Below are positions 1 to 6,925 of a DNA stretch of 13,066 bases, one piece after another. The DNA lies in NCBI GenBank assembly GCA_035281845.1, contig DATEVL010000024.1:1-13066 (forward strand). The letters run 5' to 3'. The translations under genes were made by a program, and so were the position numbers. The stretch comes from DATEVL01 sp035281845. GTDB lineage: Bacteria > Chloroflexota > Anaerolineae > Anaerolineales > E44-bin32. Each line of letters begins with the position of its first letter. Within the stretch, counting starts at the first letter, position 1. Under the pieces are notes generated by a model that searched no databases, was not told the DNA's origin, and saw nothing but the letters and a program-made list of their open reading frames with translations.

Positions 1-23
1 GGGGGCTGGATTACCCAGCCCCC
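1..23 (-). terminator. Terminator-like hairpin after the BMP lipoprotein gene
   Basis: Bases 1-9 (GGGGGCTGG) pair perfectly with 15-23 (CCAGCCCCC) around a 5-base loop. The hairpin starts 34 bases past the stop codon of the minus-strand BMP gene, where an intrinsic terminator would sit. The window ends here, so a following U-tract cannot be checked. Confidence 0.55.
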
Positions 24-57
24 GAGGATCGTTATCTGCAACTCCAGGCGCGCCCGC

Positions 58-1074
58 CTACGGATGCGTCATCATGTTTCCGGCGATGATATCCGCTCGC
101 ACCTGGTCAAGCTCCGCCTGCAAGCCCTCGGGCACGGGGCCGGTCAACGGGGCCAGACCGACGCCGCCGTTGGTCAGTGTACCGACCGTCACGCCACCGG
201 CGAAGCTGCCATCGACGACGGCCTGGATCGCGGCCAGCGTGGTGATGTCCATGTTCTTCAACACGGAGGTCAGGATGACGTCGGCGTAGTCGGAGTTGAC
301 GATCGACCAATCGGTGTCGACACCGACGATCCAGGCGTTCCCGCGCTCCTGGACGGCGGCGGCGGTGCCCAGGCCCACCGGGCCGGCGACCGGCATGATG
401 ATGTCGGCGCCCTCGTCCATCAGGCTCTCGCCCATGGCGCGGCCGTCATCCGTGCTCTCGAAGTTTCCGGTGAACAGACCGACCTGCGTCGCGGGGTTCC
501 AGCCGAGCACCTCGACGTTCGTGCCCTTCTGCTGGTTGTAGTAGGCCACGCCGAGCGCAAAGCCGTCCATGAAGACGGTCACGGGCGGGATCTGGATGCC
601 GCCGAACGTCCCGACCTTGCCGGTCTGGGTCGTGGCGGCGGCGGCGTAGCCGGCCAGGAAGGCGGCTTCGTCGGTGTTGAAGACCTGTCCCTGGACATTC
701 GGGATCACCGGATCGTAGGCGAAGTCGACGATCGAGAAACTGACGTCGGGGTTCGCGTTGGCCGCGGCCGCAGTCGCGTCCCCCAGCAGGAAGCCGACCG
801 TCACGATTATGTCGCAACCCTCTTCAATGAAGGCGTTGATGTTCGCCTCATAGTCGGTCTGCTGCTGCGACTCGAGGAACTTGCCCTCGATTCCGAGCGT
901 GTCGACGGCGTCTTCAATGCCCTTCCAGGCGGTCTCGTTGAAGGACTTGTCGTCGATACCGCCGGTGTCGGTCACCTGGCAGGCCTTGAACTCCGCGCCG
1001 GGTGCCTGGGCGCAGGCGGAGACGATGAACGCAGTCACCACCAACAGCGCGAAGGCGGCGTAGGTCTTCTTCAT
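58..1074 (-). CDS. BMP-family (PnrA-like) ABC transporter substrate-binding lipoprotein
   Basis: This is a 338-residue extracytoplasmic solute-binding lipoprotein of the Bmp/PnrA family. Members usually deliver nucleosides or related solutes to an ABC permease; the substrate here is not known. Residues 1-20 form a lipoprotein signal peptide with lipobox V18-S19-A20-C21. The family N-terminal signature VTDTGGIDDKSFNETAW spans residues 34-50. Further typical blocks are the GCDIIVTVGF strand near 86-95, AAFLAGYAAA near 137-146, FMDGFALG near 168-175, the GADIIMPVAGPVG block near 222-234, and WIVGVDTDW near 248-256. Length fits the family. The ATG is preceded by a purine-rich Shine-Dalgarno stretch (GAGGAGAGGA) about 5 bases upstream. 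No permease or ATPase gene is in the window; with a hairpin just downstream, the gene may be transcribed alone. Confidence 0.93.
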   Translation of the reverse strand: MKKTYAAFALLVVTAFIVSACAQAPGAEFKACQVTDTGGIDDKSFNETAWKGIEDAVDTLGIEGKFLESQQQTDYEANINAFIEEGCDIIVTVGFLLGDATAAAANANPDVSFSIVDFAYDPVIPNVQGQVFNTDEAAFLAGYAAAATTQTGKVGTFGGIQIPPVTVFMDGFALGVAYYNQQKGTNVEVLGWNPATQVGLFTGNFESTDDGRAMGESLMDEGADIIMPVAGPVGLGTAAAVQERGNAWIVGVDTDWSIVNSDYADVILTSVLKNMDITTLAAIQAVVDGSFAGGVTVGTLTNGGVGLAPLTGPVPEGLQAELDQVRADIIAGNMMTHP

Positions 1075-1152
1075 GTCTTCCTCTCCTCTGGGATGGAATC
1101 GAAGGTGGAATCTCTGGAAATACTGGGAGTTCCGAATCGCCTCTGATCGTGG

Positions 1153-1158
1153 ATTCTA
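1153..1158 (-). promoter_or_regulatory. Candidate -10 box (TAGAAT) for the BMP gene
   Basis: Read on the minus strand, TAGAATCC lies about 80 bases before the BMP start codon. The same octamer, or a one-base variant, precedes ftsK, the cNMP/PH-like gene, the HdeD-like gene and recF. No convincing -35 hexamer is seen 17 bases further up, so this rests on the -10 match alone. Confidence 0.3.
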
Positions 1159-1335
1159 CGCTTCGGGATCACCCCTTTCCCTCCGGCTGGGAGGCCGGTT
1201 CCTGGTCGGATGCCCCCCGACCGGCGAATTCGATGATAACACGGTTCCGAGTGAGGCGCAAACAGTGGCGACCTCCCACGCTGAGGGCTACCTCTCCTCG
1301 TTCCAAGCGCATCCGCGGGCACGAAGTTAGAGCTT

Positions 1336-1364
1336 GTCACCCCCGCGTAAGCGGGGGTCCAGGG
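1336..1364 (+). repeat. REP-like palindromic repeat, copy A
   Basis: The unit has the form GTCA-CCCCCGC-GTAA-GCGGGGG-TCCAGGG. Bases 1340-1346 pair with 1351-1357 around a four-base loop, and A1339/T1358 extends the stem. It is the same family as copy B, in the opposite orientation. The stem differs from B by two paired substitutions that keep base pairing. Confidence 0.75.
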
Positions 1365-1453
1365 TGGGCCGCTCTTCGGCGAGGTCTGCTTTCTCGCGGG
1401 ATTGACACGCTGCCGTCTCACCCGCAAAACGGAGTGTGCCCCCGTCACCTCTG

Positions 1454-1482
1454 CCCTGGATTCCCGCTTTCGCGGGAATGAC
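1454..1482 (-). repeat. REP-like palindromic repeat, copy B (inverted)
   Basis: On the minus strand this reads GTCA-TTCCCGC-GAAA-GCGGGAA-TCCAGGG. An 8-bp stem (1460-1467 with 1472-1479) closes a four-base loop. It resembles the widespread bacterial GTCATTCCCGCGAAAGCGGG-type intergenic repeat. With copy A it forms an inverted pair about 90 bases apart. Confidence 0.75.
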
Positions 1483-1540
1483 GGAGGGTTATGTCACCCC
1501 GCTAGTTCGAAAGGCCAATCTTCTTAGTCGCATCCTAGAG

Positions 1541-1566
1541 TCTGCATTCCGGCTTGCGCGGGCATC
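1541..1566 (-). repeat. REP-like palindromic repeat, degenerate copy C
   Basis: The minus strand reads ATGCCCGCGCAAGCCGGAAT followed by GCAG. This differs from copy B at four of 24 aligned positions, and the stem is no longer perfect. It lies 17 bases past the stop codon of the upstream lipoprotein gene. It may be a decayed copy or help end that transcript; no U-tract follows. Confidence 0.5.
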
Positions 1567-1583
1567 TCTAGTTCTCTAGGGCC

Positions 1584-2537
1584 TCACTCCCCTCCAGGAA
1601 CGACCAGGAAGCCCGAGGCGAGCAGGGTCTCTGCCTCGCGCAACAGGCGCTCGCGGCCGGGCGAGATTGCTTCGGGGTTCAGGATTTCCACCCGCAAGCC
1701 GCCATTGTCCGCCGCGTATCTCCATTCCTCTCCGGAAGATCCATCTAGGAGGCGCTCCAGAGCCGACGCCACCAGGGCCTCGGGCACCGTACGAACCCGG
1801 GCGGCCACTCGATCCGCCCATGCTCCGAGGTCCGCATCTCCAGTCACAATCAGCCATGGAGCGCCTTCCCTCGGAACTTCCGCAACAGGGTCGGAATTCG
1901 GAGAGATCGCGACCACATCGACGCCAAACGGCGGTCGTGCCGGTTCGGACACCGGCTCCCATCGGCACTTCGGACATGCGTAACGCAGGCCCTCATCGAA
2001 ACCCACCACGAAGGCTTCCGCCCCCTCCCCGGTCCCCGGCGTCAGGCCCACCCCTCCGGCCGAGGTCGCCAGTCCGGCCGCGACCCCTGCGAGGAAACCC
2101 GCCTGGTCGAACCGCGGGACCGGCCCGATGACGCTCGTCGTTTCATCCGGGCCGAGCGAATTCGGGTCCAAGACGACAGACACGATGCCTGCCTTGGACC
2201 AGGCGTCATGAAACACGAGGATCTCTTTCTCACTTCCCACCACGGCGCGCAGGCCCGGCGGGGGAGCCGGCGGCTGACCCTCCAGCGGCTGGAGGCGCGT
2301 CGCCAAACTTCGCGTCTCGGCCCACGAAATCACCGCATCTACAATCCGTGTCTCCACTTCCGAACCGATCAGAATCCAGGGAGCCGGCGTCACCGTCGCG
2401 GCAGCCGTCGGACGGGCGGTCGGCAAAGATGACGTCCCCGTGGCCGCGCTCGCCCGGCAGGCGACCAAGGAAGGCACCAAGGTCAAGACGGTGGCAACGA
2501 TGATGGCGGAGCTGGCGCGAGGACCGGTCACGGTCAA
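1584..2537 (-). CDS. Divergent BMP-like lipoprotein
   Basis: This 317-residue predicted lipoprotein has a hydrophobic signal segment (about residues 11-26) and lipobox L24-V25-A26-C27, followed by a Thr/Ala/Pro-rich linker to about residue 53. It appears to be a degenerate relative of the neighbouring BMP protein. FDQAGFLAGVAAGLATSAGG (143-162) matches the TDEAAFLAGYAAAA block, FVVGFDEGLRYA (176-187) matches the FMDGFALGVAYY block, and WLIVTGDADLG (228-238) matches WIVGVDTDW. The C-terminal VRTVPEALV...LLDG region also aligns. The family signature VTDxGGxDDxSFN is absent and the N-terminal lobe is shortened. A CPKC motif (188-191) could form a disulfide. The start is uncertain: the first possible codon is TTG, directly after an in-frame TAG, and a GTG lies two codons later; neither has a clear Shine-Dalgarno. 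It lies 109 bases after ftsK on the same strand. Ligand and function are unknown. Confidence 0.8.
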   Translation of the reverse strand: MTVTGPRASSAIIVATVLTLVPSLVACRASAATGTSSLPTARPTAAATVTPAPWILIGSEVETRIVDAVISWAETRSLATRLQPLEGQPPAPPPGLRAVVGSEKEILVFHDAWSKAGIVSVVLDPNSLGPDETTSVIGPVPRFDQAGFLAGVAAGLATSAGGVGLTPGTGEGAEAFVVGFDEGLRYACPKCRWEPVSEPARPPFGVDVVAISPNSDPVAEVPREGAPWLIVTGDADLGAWADRVAARVRTVPEALVASALERLLDGSSGEEWRYAADNGGLRVEILNPEAISPGRERLLREAETLLASGFLVVPGGE

Positions 2538-2646
2538 CTAATTGCGTTCGTACTCTGCCAGGCCGGGGAGCTCAGACGCGAGTCCCGGACATGCCTTCAG
2601 GCGCGTGGCATCCCAGCGAGGCGGCGTGCGCCTCTTTGTACGAACT

Positions 2647-5007
2647 TCATGCCGAACGACCGTCTTCCCCTTGCGCGGCCAGTTCCCCGAAGTCGAGGAC
2701 CTCGCGCGCCTGTGAACCGCTTTGAGCCGGGCCGACGATTCCCTTCTCCTCCAGTTGGTCCACCAACCGGGCGGAGCGAGTGTAGCCGATACGCAGGCGG
2801 CGCTGCAGCAGAGAGATGGAGGCGCGCCTCATGCGCCGCACGATCTCGACGGCCTCGTCGAAGAGCGGATCGGTTTCGCCGTCTTCCGCGCCCATCGCCT
2901 CCCACAACGCACCCTGCTTGAGGGGGATCCCGGCGGGGAGCGATGACGGCGCCAGCGGCGGCGTCACCACGCCGTGCTCGACGGCCTGACTCTTCCAATG
3001 CTGGATGAGGCGCGCCAGCTCCGGCTCCGAGACAAAGGCGCCCTGCATCCGCACCGGCGCGGCGCTGTCGGGCGCTTGAAACAGCATGTCGCCGCGCCCC
3101 AGCAGCTTCTCGGCGCCCGGCTGGTCGAGCACCACCCGGCTGTCGACCGACGAGGCGACGGCGAAGGCAATGCGCGCCGGGAAATTGGCCTTGATCAGCC
3201 CCGTGACAACGTCCACCGACGGCCGTTGCGTGGCGATGATCAGGTGGATGCCGGTGGCCCGGGACAGCTGCGCCAGACGAGTGATGACCTTCTCGGTTTC
3301 GTCGGGCGCCAGCATCATCAGGTCGGCTAGCTCGTCGATGACCAGCACCAGGTAAGGCAGCCGGCGCTCGCCGGAGGCCTCGATGCGGCGGTTGTACTCC
3401 TCGATGTTGCGGGCGCCCTTCTGCGAGAATCGTTTGTACCGGTCGTTCATCTCGCGCGAGACCCACTGCAACGCCCCAACGACGCGCTCCAACTCCACCA
3501 CAACCGGTGCCAGTAGATGGGGGATGTTGTTGTACGGCGCCAGCTCGACACGCTTCGGGTCGACCATGACGAAGCGCAGGTCGTCGGGCGTATTCTGGAG
3601 CAGCAAGCACGAAATGATGGCGTTGACACACACCGACTTTCCCGAGCCGGTCGTCCCGGCAATCAACAGATGCGGCATCGCCGCCAGGTCGGCGGCCACC
3701 GCGCGGCCGGACACATCCTGCCCCAGGGCCAGCCGCAAATGCGAATCCATCTTGCGGAACGGTGGCGCTTCCATCACATCGCGCAACGCCACCACCTGAA
3801 TCTCGGCATTCGGCACTTCGATGCCGACGTATCCCTTTCCTGGCACGGGCGCCTGAATCCTCACCGAAGGCGCCGCCAGGGCCAAGGCCAGGTCGTCGGC
3901 CAGCGCGGTGATCTTGCTGACCTTGACTTTGGTGCGCCGGCCGCCGCGACCTTCGGTGTAATCGGGCTCGACGCCGAACTGGGTGATCGTCGGTCCGCGG
4001 TTGATCTCGACGACCCGCACCGGGGCGCCAAACGCCAGCAAGGTGTCTTCGATCAAACCTGCTCGCTGCCGGTCGAAGTGATCGTCTGCGCGCGCTTCGG
4101 CACCTCGGTCGAGGGTGGATTCCAACGGCGGCAGCGACCAGCCGGCGTCCGCTGGCGGAGTCGGAGCCGCCTCCCAACTCGGCCCCGGTTGAGACGGAGC
4201 CGAGCCGGCCTCGTTCTCCGACTCACTCCGGACCAGGGGCGATGTCGCCGGGGCGGGTTGCATCGAGGCCGGCGGCGCCGCAACCGGCGACGCGGGCCTG
4301 TTTGTCTGGGCACGGTCCGGGCGATGGGCGCCGCGCCGGTCCCGCCGGACCCTTCCCGCCAGGTGCTCCGCGCGGCGACCGCTTTCGGCGAAGAGTTCGG
4401 ACGGCGACAAGCCGGCCACCAATGCGGCGCCAGCCAGGGTAATTCCAAGCAGAACCACCACCGCCCCGGCACTGCCAAGCGCGCTCACCAGCCCGGTGAG
4501 GACGAGTCCGCCGAAGAAACCGCCGCCCACCGCCGGATCCACGTCGGTGCTGAGGTCCATGGCGATGGCGACCGCGTCGAGCGCTGCCAGCAGAACAACC
4601 AGCAGCAGTAGTCCTCCGGCGGCCTGACGGAATCCGATCTCGGGCACGGCGATTCCCACCCGCCGGGCGAGAAAGACGGCCGCCGCGGCCGCGGTCAACA
4701 AGAGAATCAGATGGACGCCCCAGCCGAAGAGCGAGCGCAGCCCGGCCGCCCACGCGGCCACCGCACCGGGCGGCTGCCGAAGGAGGAGCGCGGTCAGACT
4801 GAACAGAGTCAGCACGAGCACCCCGCCGGCCAGCCATTCGGACCGATGGCGCGCGAAAAATCCCGAGGCCGATCGGCCGATCGATTGAGGTGTCAGACGT
4901 TGGAGAGACGGCGAACGCCTGCCGCGATTCCCCGCGTTCGCCCCGGACGACCGGCCGCCTAAGCTGCGCCGGCCCTGCCGCACCGTCGGCGCTTTCCGTT
5001 TCGCCAA
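2647..5007 (-). CDS. ftsK: DNA translocase FtsK/SpoIIIE
   Basis: This 786-residue septal DNA pump clears and aligns chromosomes during division. After a basic N-terminus come hydrophobic segments at about 58-77, 92-114, 128-150 and 160-200, giving the usual four-helix membrane domain. A Pro/Ala-rich linker (about 205-300) is followed by the alpha domain (about 310-430). The RecA-like motor has Walker A GTTGSGKS (451-458), MVDPKRVEL (481-489) and Walker B LVLVIDE (553-559). IIATQRPSVDVVTG (590-603) is a typical FtsK block. The gamma winged-helix domain (about 712-771) includes the ISLLQRRLRIGYTRSARLVD region that reads KOPS-like polar sequences in known homologues. The start is TTG, supported by GGAGGAGG four bases upstream and a TATAATCC box upstream of that. 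Length and motif order are normal. Confidence 0.96.
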   Translation of the reverse strand: MAKRKAPTVRQGRRSLGGRSSGANAGNRGRRSPSLQRLTPQSIGRSASGFFARHRSEWLAGGVLVLTLFSLTALLLRQPPGAVAAWAAGLRSLFGWGVHLILLLTAAAAAVFLARRVGIAVPEIGFRQAAGGLLLLVVLLAALDAVAIAMDLSTDVDPAVGGGFFGGLVLTGLVSALGSAGAVVVLLGITLAGAALVAGLSPSELFAESGRRAEHLAGRVRRDRRGAHRPDRAQTNRPASPVAAPPASMQPAPATSPLVRSESENEAGSAPSQPGPSWEAAPTPPADAGWSLPPLESTLDRGAEARADDHFDRQRAGLIEDTLLAFGAPVRVVEINRGPTITQFGVEPDYTEGRGGRRTKVKVSKITALADDLALALAAPSVRIQAPVPGKGYVGIEVPNAEIQVVALRDVMEAPPFRKMDSHLRLALGQDVSGRAVAADLAAMPHLLIAGTTGSGKSVCVNAIISCLLLQNTPDDLRFVMVDPKRVELAPYNNIPHLLAPVVVELERVVGALQWVSREMNDRYKRFSQKGARNIEEYNRRIEASGERRLPYLVLVIDELADLMMLAPDETEKVITRLAQLSRATGIHLIIATQRPSVDVVTGLIKANFPARIAFAVASSVDSRVVLDQPGAEKLLGRGDMLFQAPDSAAPVRMQGAFVSEPELARLIQHWKSQAVEHGVVTPPLAPSSLPAGIPLKQGALWEAMGAEDGETDPLFDEAVEIVRRMRRASISLLQRRLRIGYTRSARLVDQLEEKGIVGPAQSGSQAREVLDFGELAAQGEDGRSA

Positions 5008-5011
5008 GGGG

Positions 5012-5034
5012 CCTCCTCCGGTCGGAGGATTATA
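5012..5034 (-). promoter_or_regulatory. ftsK -10 box (TATAAT) and strong Shine-Dalgarno
   Basis: On the minus strand TATAAT occupies 5034 to 5029, 21 bases before the TTG start. GGAGGAGG (5019 to 5012) lies four bases before the TTG and decides this non-ATG start. Transcription would begin near 5022. The sequence directly upstream of the -10 is the arm of the inverted-repeat element; no good TTGACA match is seen at 17 bases. Confidence 0.55.
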
Positions 5035-5096
5035 TCAGTGGTCAGTGGTCAGTCGTCGGTGGTCAGAGGGTGCTCGCACATGGCGAAGACCGTAGA

Positions 5097-5159
5097 AGAC
5101 TGGAGGTCGGAGATTGGAGAGTGCGGATTGGGGATTGTGGATCCGCGATTGGCGTGGGT
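5097..5159 (+). repeat. Internal heptanucleotide array (GGATTGG/CGATTGG type)
   Basis: Nine consecutive 7-base units can be laid out in one register, including AGACTGG, AGATTGG, GGATTGG, GGATTGT, GGATCCG and CGATTGG. The unit is the reverse complement of the AATCGCC type seen at 7614-7641. It is a different heptad from that of the flanking arms. Confidence 0.6.
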
Positions 5160-5168
5160 TGACGGCGG

Positions 5169-5197
5169 ACACTTGCACCTGCGGCAATTGCAAGTGT
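5169..5197. other. Perfect 9-bp inverted repeat between ftsK and the cNMP/PH-like gene
   Basis: ACACTTGCA (5169-5177) and TGCAAGTGT (5189-5197) are perfect inverted repeats separated by 11 bases. This could be a two-fold operator or a small hairpin. It lies more than 70 bases from either -10 box, so a direct repressor role is not obvious. Confidence 0.4.
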
Positions 5198-5272
5198 TGC
5201 TCAAGGCTGAAGGCTGGCCCCTGACAGCTCCCTTCTGACCACGGACCACCGACCACCGACCACTGATAGTGC

Positions 5273-5278
5273 TACAAT
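5273..5278 (+). promoter_or_regulatory. Extended -10 box (TGC-TACAAT), probably giving a leaderless mRNA
   Basis: TGCTACAATCCC has an extended -10 form and ends only 9 bases before the ATG at 5288. Transcription should start at or within a few bases of the start codon, and no Shine-Dalgarno is present. The recF promoter has the same motif at the same distance. CCGACC, 18 bases upstream, is only a weak -35 match. Confidence 0.55.
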
Positions 5279-5287
5279 CCCGCGCCG

Positions 5288-6925
5288 ATGCAGACGGGCA
5301 TCGACCTCCTCCTTCAGTCCCCGTGCCTCGCCGAGATCGACGGCGCCGAGCTCGAGGGCATTCCCTTGCGAAAGACGGACTTTTCCGTGGGGGAATGGCT
5401 TTTCACCCCGCACACGCCGGCGCGCGATCTGTTCCTGGTCGCCGATGGATCGGTCGAGATCTTCGACGCCTCCCACCCTGATCGGCTCCTCTCGCTCACC
5501 CGCGCCACGCCGGGCGACGTCTTGGGCGAACATCGCCGCCTGCGCCGCCCACCGGCCTGGGCTGCGCGCGCCGCCGTCGCCACCGTCGTCTACCGTTGGC
5601 CTGAAGCCGACCTCAATGCCTTTCTCGCCTCCCACGCGGGGGTCCAGGATGCCCTTCGATTCTTGGCCGAGTCGCGCCGGCTTGCTGGCGCGATGGCGTT
5701 CCCCTGGCTGGGAGAAGGCGAGACGATCTACGCCCTGGTGCGAAAACACCCCGCCATCCTCCTTCGACGGTTGCTCCTCCCGATGCTGGCGCTTTCCGCC
5801 GGTCTCGGAGCCTTGGCGACCGGCAGCTTGAACGGGAGCGGGCTCACGGCGGGAGTGGGTGCCGGGCTGTGCGCACTCGGCATCGCCCTGGGCGTGTGGC
5901 GCGCCCTCGATTGGCGCAACGACTACTACATCTCCACCGATCGGCGAGTAATCTGGCTGGAAAAAGTCATCGGCCTCTACGATAACCGCCAGGAAAGCCC
6001 GCTGAAAATGATCCTTTCGGTGCAGGTCGACTCGGGTTTGATCGGCCGGCAGCTCGGTTACGGGGACGTCGAAGTGCGCACGTACACCGGCGCCATCACC
6101 TTCGAAGACTCGCCCCATCCGCAGGCCTTCGCCGCCACGATCGAGGCCCTCGGCCGGCGGCTGCAGGTCTCCAGCAGGCACGCCGATCGGCAGACGATTC
6201 ACCAGGCGCTGCAACAACGCCTGGCCAGCGAACCGGTACCGGAAGCTCCGCCCGCCTACCGTCCGGCGGACGCCGATTCCCAACGCGCCCTCAACGAGGC
6301 CGGGCTCGATCACTGGAGCCTGGAAGCGCGCTTCGAGGAAGGCGGGGTCATCACCTATCGCAAGCACTTGGCCGTTCTCCTCGGACATCTGCTTTTCCCG
6401 ATGGTGATTCTGTTTTCGACCCTCGGCCTGCTGGGCGCCTCCTTCGCTGGGTGGATCGGCGACACCCGCTCCGGGCTTTTCTACCCGGTGCTGGGGATCT
6501 CAGCCGTGGCGGCGGCGCTGTGGGCGCTGTATGAGTTCGCCGATTGGGCCAACGACCTCTATCAGATCACCCCGAGCCATATCGTCGCCGTCCACCGCAA
6601 GCCGCTGGGACGCGAGTCCCGCAAAGTCGCCCCGCTGGAAAACATCCTCGGCACCGAAGTCGACCGGCGAGGTCCGATCGGAATCTTGCTCAACTACGGT
6701 GATGTCGTCGCCAACGTCGGCGCGGCCGCCTTCACTTTCGAGGGCGTCCTCAATCCGTCGGCGGCGCAGCAAGACATCGTGCGGGCTCAAGAGACGCTGG
6801 TCGACCACCGGATGGAGACCGATCGAAAGCGGCGGCAGGACGAGATGGTAGAATGGCTGGCTGCCTACCACCAACAGACAGCGCCGCCGGAGACCTCGCC
6901 CCCGGCCGACGACTCTGCCGAATGA
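5288..6925 (+). CDS. cNMP-binding domain fused to two PH-like membrane modules
   Basis: This is a 545-residue predicted membrane protein. Residues about 1-125 resemble a cyclic-nucleotide-binding (CAP/CNBD) beta-roll: FSVGEWLFTPHTPARDLFLV (32-51), DGSVEIFD (53-60), PGDVLGE (75-81) and a late Arg (R94). The phosphate cassette is loose, so ligand binding is uncertain. Two copies of a bacterial PH-like (bPH2/YdbT-type) membrane module follow. Copy 1 has RKHPAILLRRLLLP (152-165), helices about 160-180 and 186-206, DWRNDYYISTDRRVIWLEK (208-226) and LGYGDVEV (256-263). Copy 2 has RKHLAVLLGHLLFP (358-371), helices about 365-388 and 398-417, DWANDLYQITPSHIVAVHRK (419-438) and LNYGDVVA (468-475). The offset of 206-212 residues shows an internal duplication. 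The ATG has no Shine-Dalgarno and a -10 box 9 bases upstream. The stop codon overlaps the def start (ATGA). Function is unknown; a membrane-tethered nucleotide sensor is an inference. Confidence 0.85.
   Translation: MQTGIDLLLQSPCLAEIDGAELEGIPLRKTDFSVGEWLFTPHTPARDLFLVADGSVEIFDASHPDRLLSLTRATPGDVLGEHRRLRRPPAWAARAAVATVVYRWPEADLNAFLASHAGVQDALRFLAESRRLAGAMAFPWLGEGETIYALVRKHPAILLRRLLLPMLALSAGLGALATGSLNGSGLTAGVGAGLCALGIALGVWRALDWRNDYYISTDRRVIWLEKVIGLYDNRQESPLKMILSVQVDSGLIGRQLGYGDVEVRTYTGAITFEDSPHPQAFAATIEALGRRLQVSSRHADRQTIHQALQQRLASEPVPEAPPAYRPADADSQRALNEAGLDHWSLEARFEEGGVITYRKHLAVLLGHLLFPMVILFSTLGLLGASFAGWIGDTRSGLFYPVLGISAVAAALWALYEFADWANDLYQITPSHIVAVHRKPLGRESRKVAPLENILGTEVDRRGPIGILLNYGDVVANVGAAAFTFEGVLNPSAAQQDIVRAQETLVDHRMETDRKRRQDEMVEWLAAYHQQTAPPETSPPADDSAE

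Larger units (their letters stand above)
1075..1583. other. 509-base gap without a gene, holding three REP-like palindromes
   Basis: This gap lies between two minus-strand lipoprotein genes. No credible coding region is visible. A short open frame on the minus strand translates the palindrome into GPPWTPAYAGVTS, a peptide typical of repeats read as protein. No tRNA-like cloverleaf was found. The contents are the BMP leader and candidate promoter on the left and three related palindromic repeats between about 1336 and 1566. The remaining sequence (about 1190-1330) shows only a CGAATTCG palindrome and nothing I can name. Confidence 0.7.
5035..5266. repeat. 232-base inverted-repeat element built of heptanucleotide repeats
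   Basis: Arm 5035-5067 matches the reverse complement of 5234-5266 at 29 of 33 positions. Each arm is four CAGTGGT-like heptads plus CAG (5036-5066; 5235-5265 reversed). The element fills most of the region between divergent ftsK and the cNMP/PH-like gene, and its outer edges touch or nearly touch the -10 boxes of both. No transposase is encoded inside. It could be a MITE-like element or locally grown repeats; no target-site duplication is evident. Confidence 0.7.

Noticed and set aside
64..1146. Long plus-strand open frame opposite the BMP gene
   Set aside because: Antisense shadow in high-GC DNA; the protein has no domain logic, while the minus strand has full BMP motifs and a lipobox.
1071..1448. 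125-codon minus-strand frame in the gap
   Set aside because: Contains GPPWTPAYAGVTS, the translation of the REP-like repeat; no ribosome site or family.
2597..4177. 526-codon open frame in another minus-strand frame
   Set aside because: Lies within ftsK in a different frame and is extremely Arg/Gly-rich; FtsK motifs are in the chosen frame.
3517..4611. Long plus-strand open frame opposite ftsK
   Set aside because: Shadow frame with His/Arg/Gln-rich composition and no recognisable motif.
5035..5266. Possible CRISPR array
   Set aside because: Units are only 7 bases, contiguous and without spacers; no cas genes.
5201..6388. 395-codon minus-strand frame opposite the cNMP/PH-like gene
   Set aside because: Its start and end fall in the coding shadow and repeat arm; the plus strand shows a duplicated domain structure and helices.
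6853..6921. Earlier start for def
   Set aside because: Adds 23 residues out of family pattern that overlap the upstream gene; the ATG at 6922 gives the normal N-terminus.
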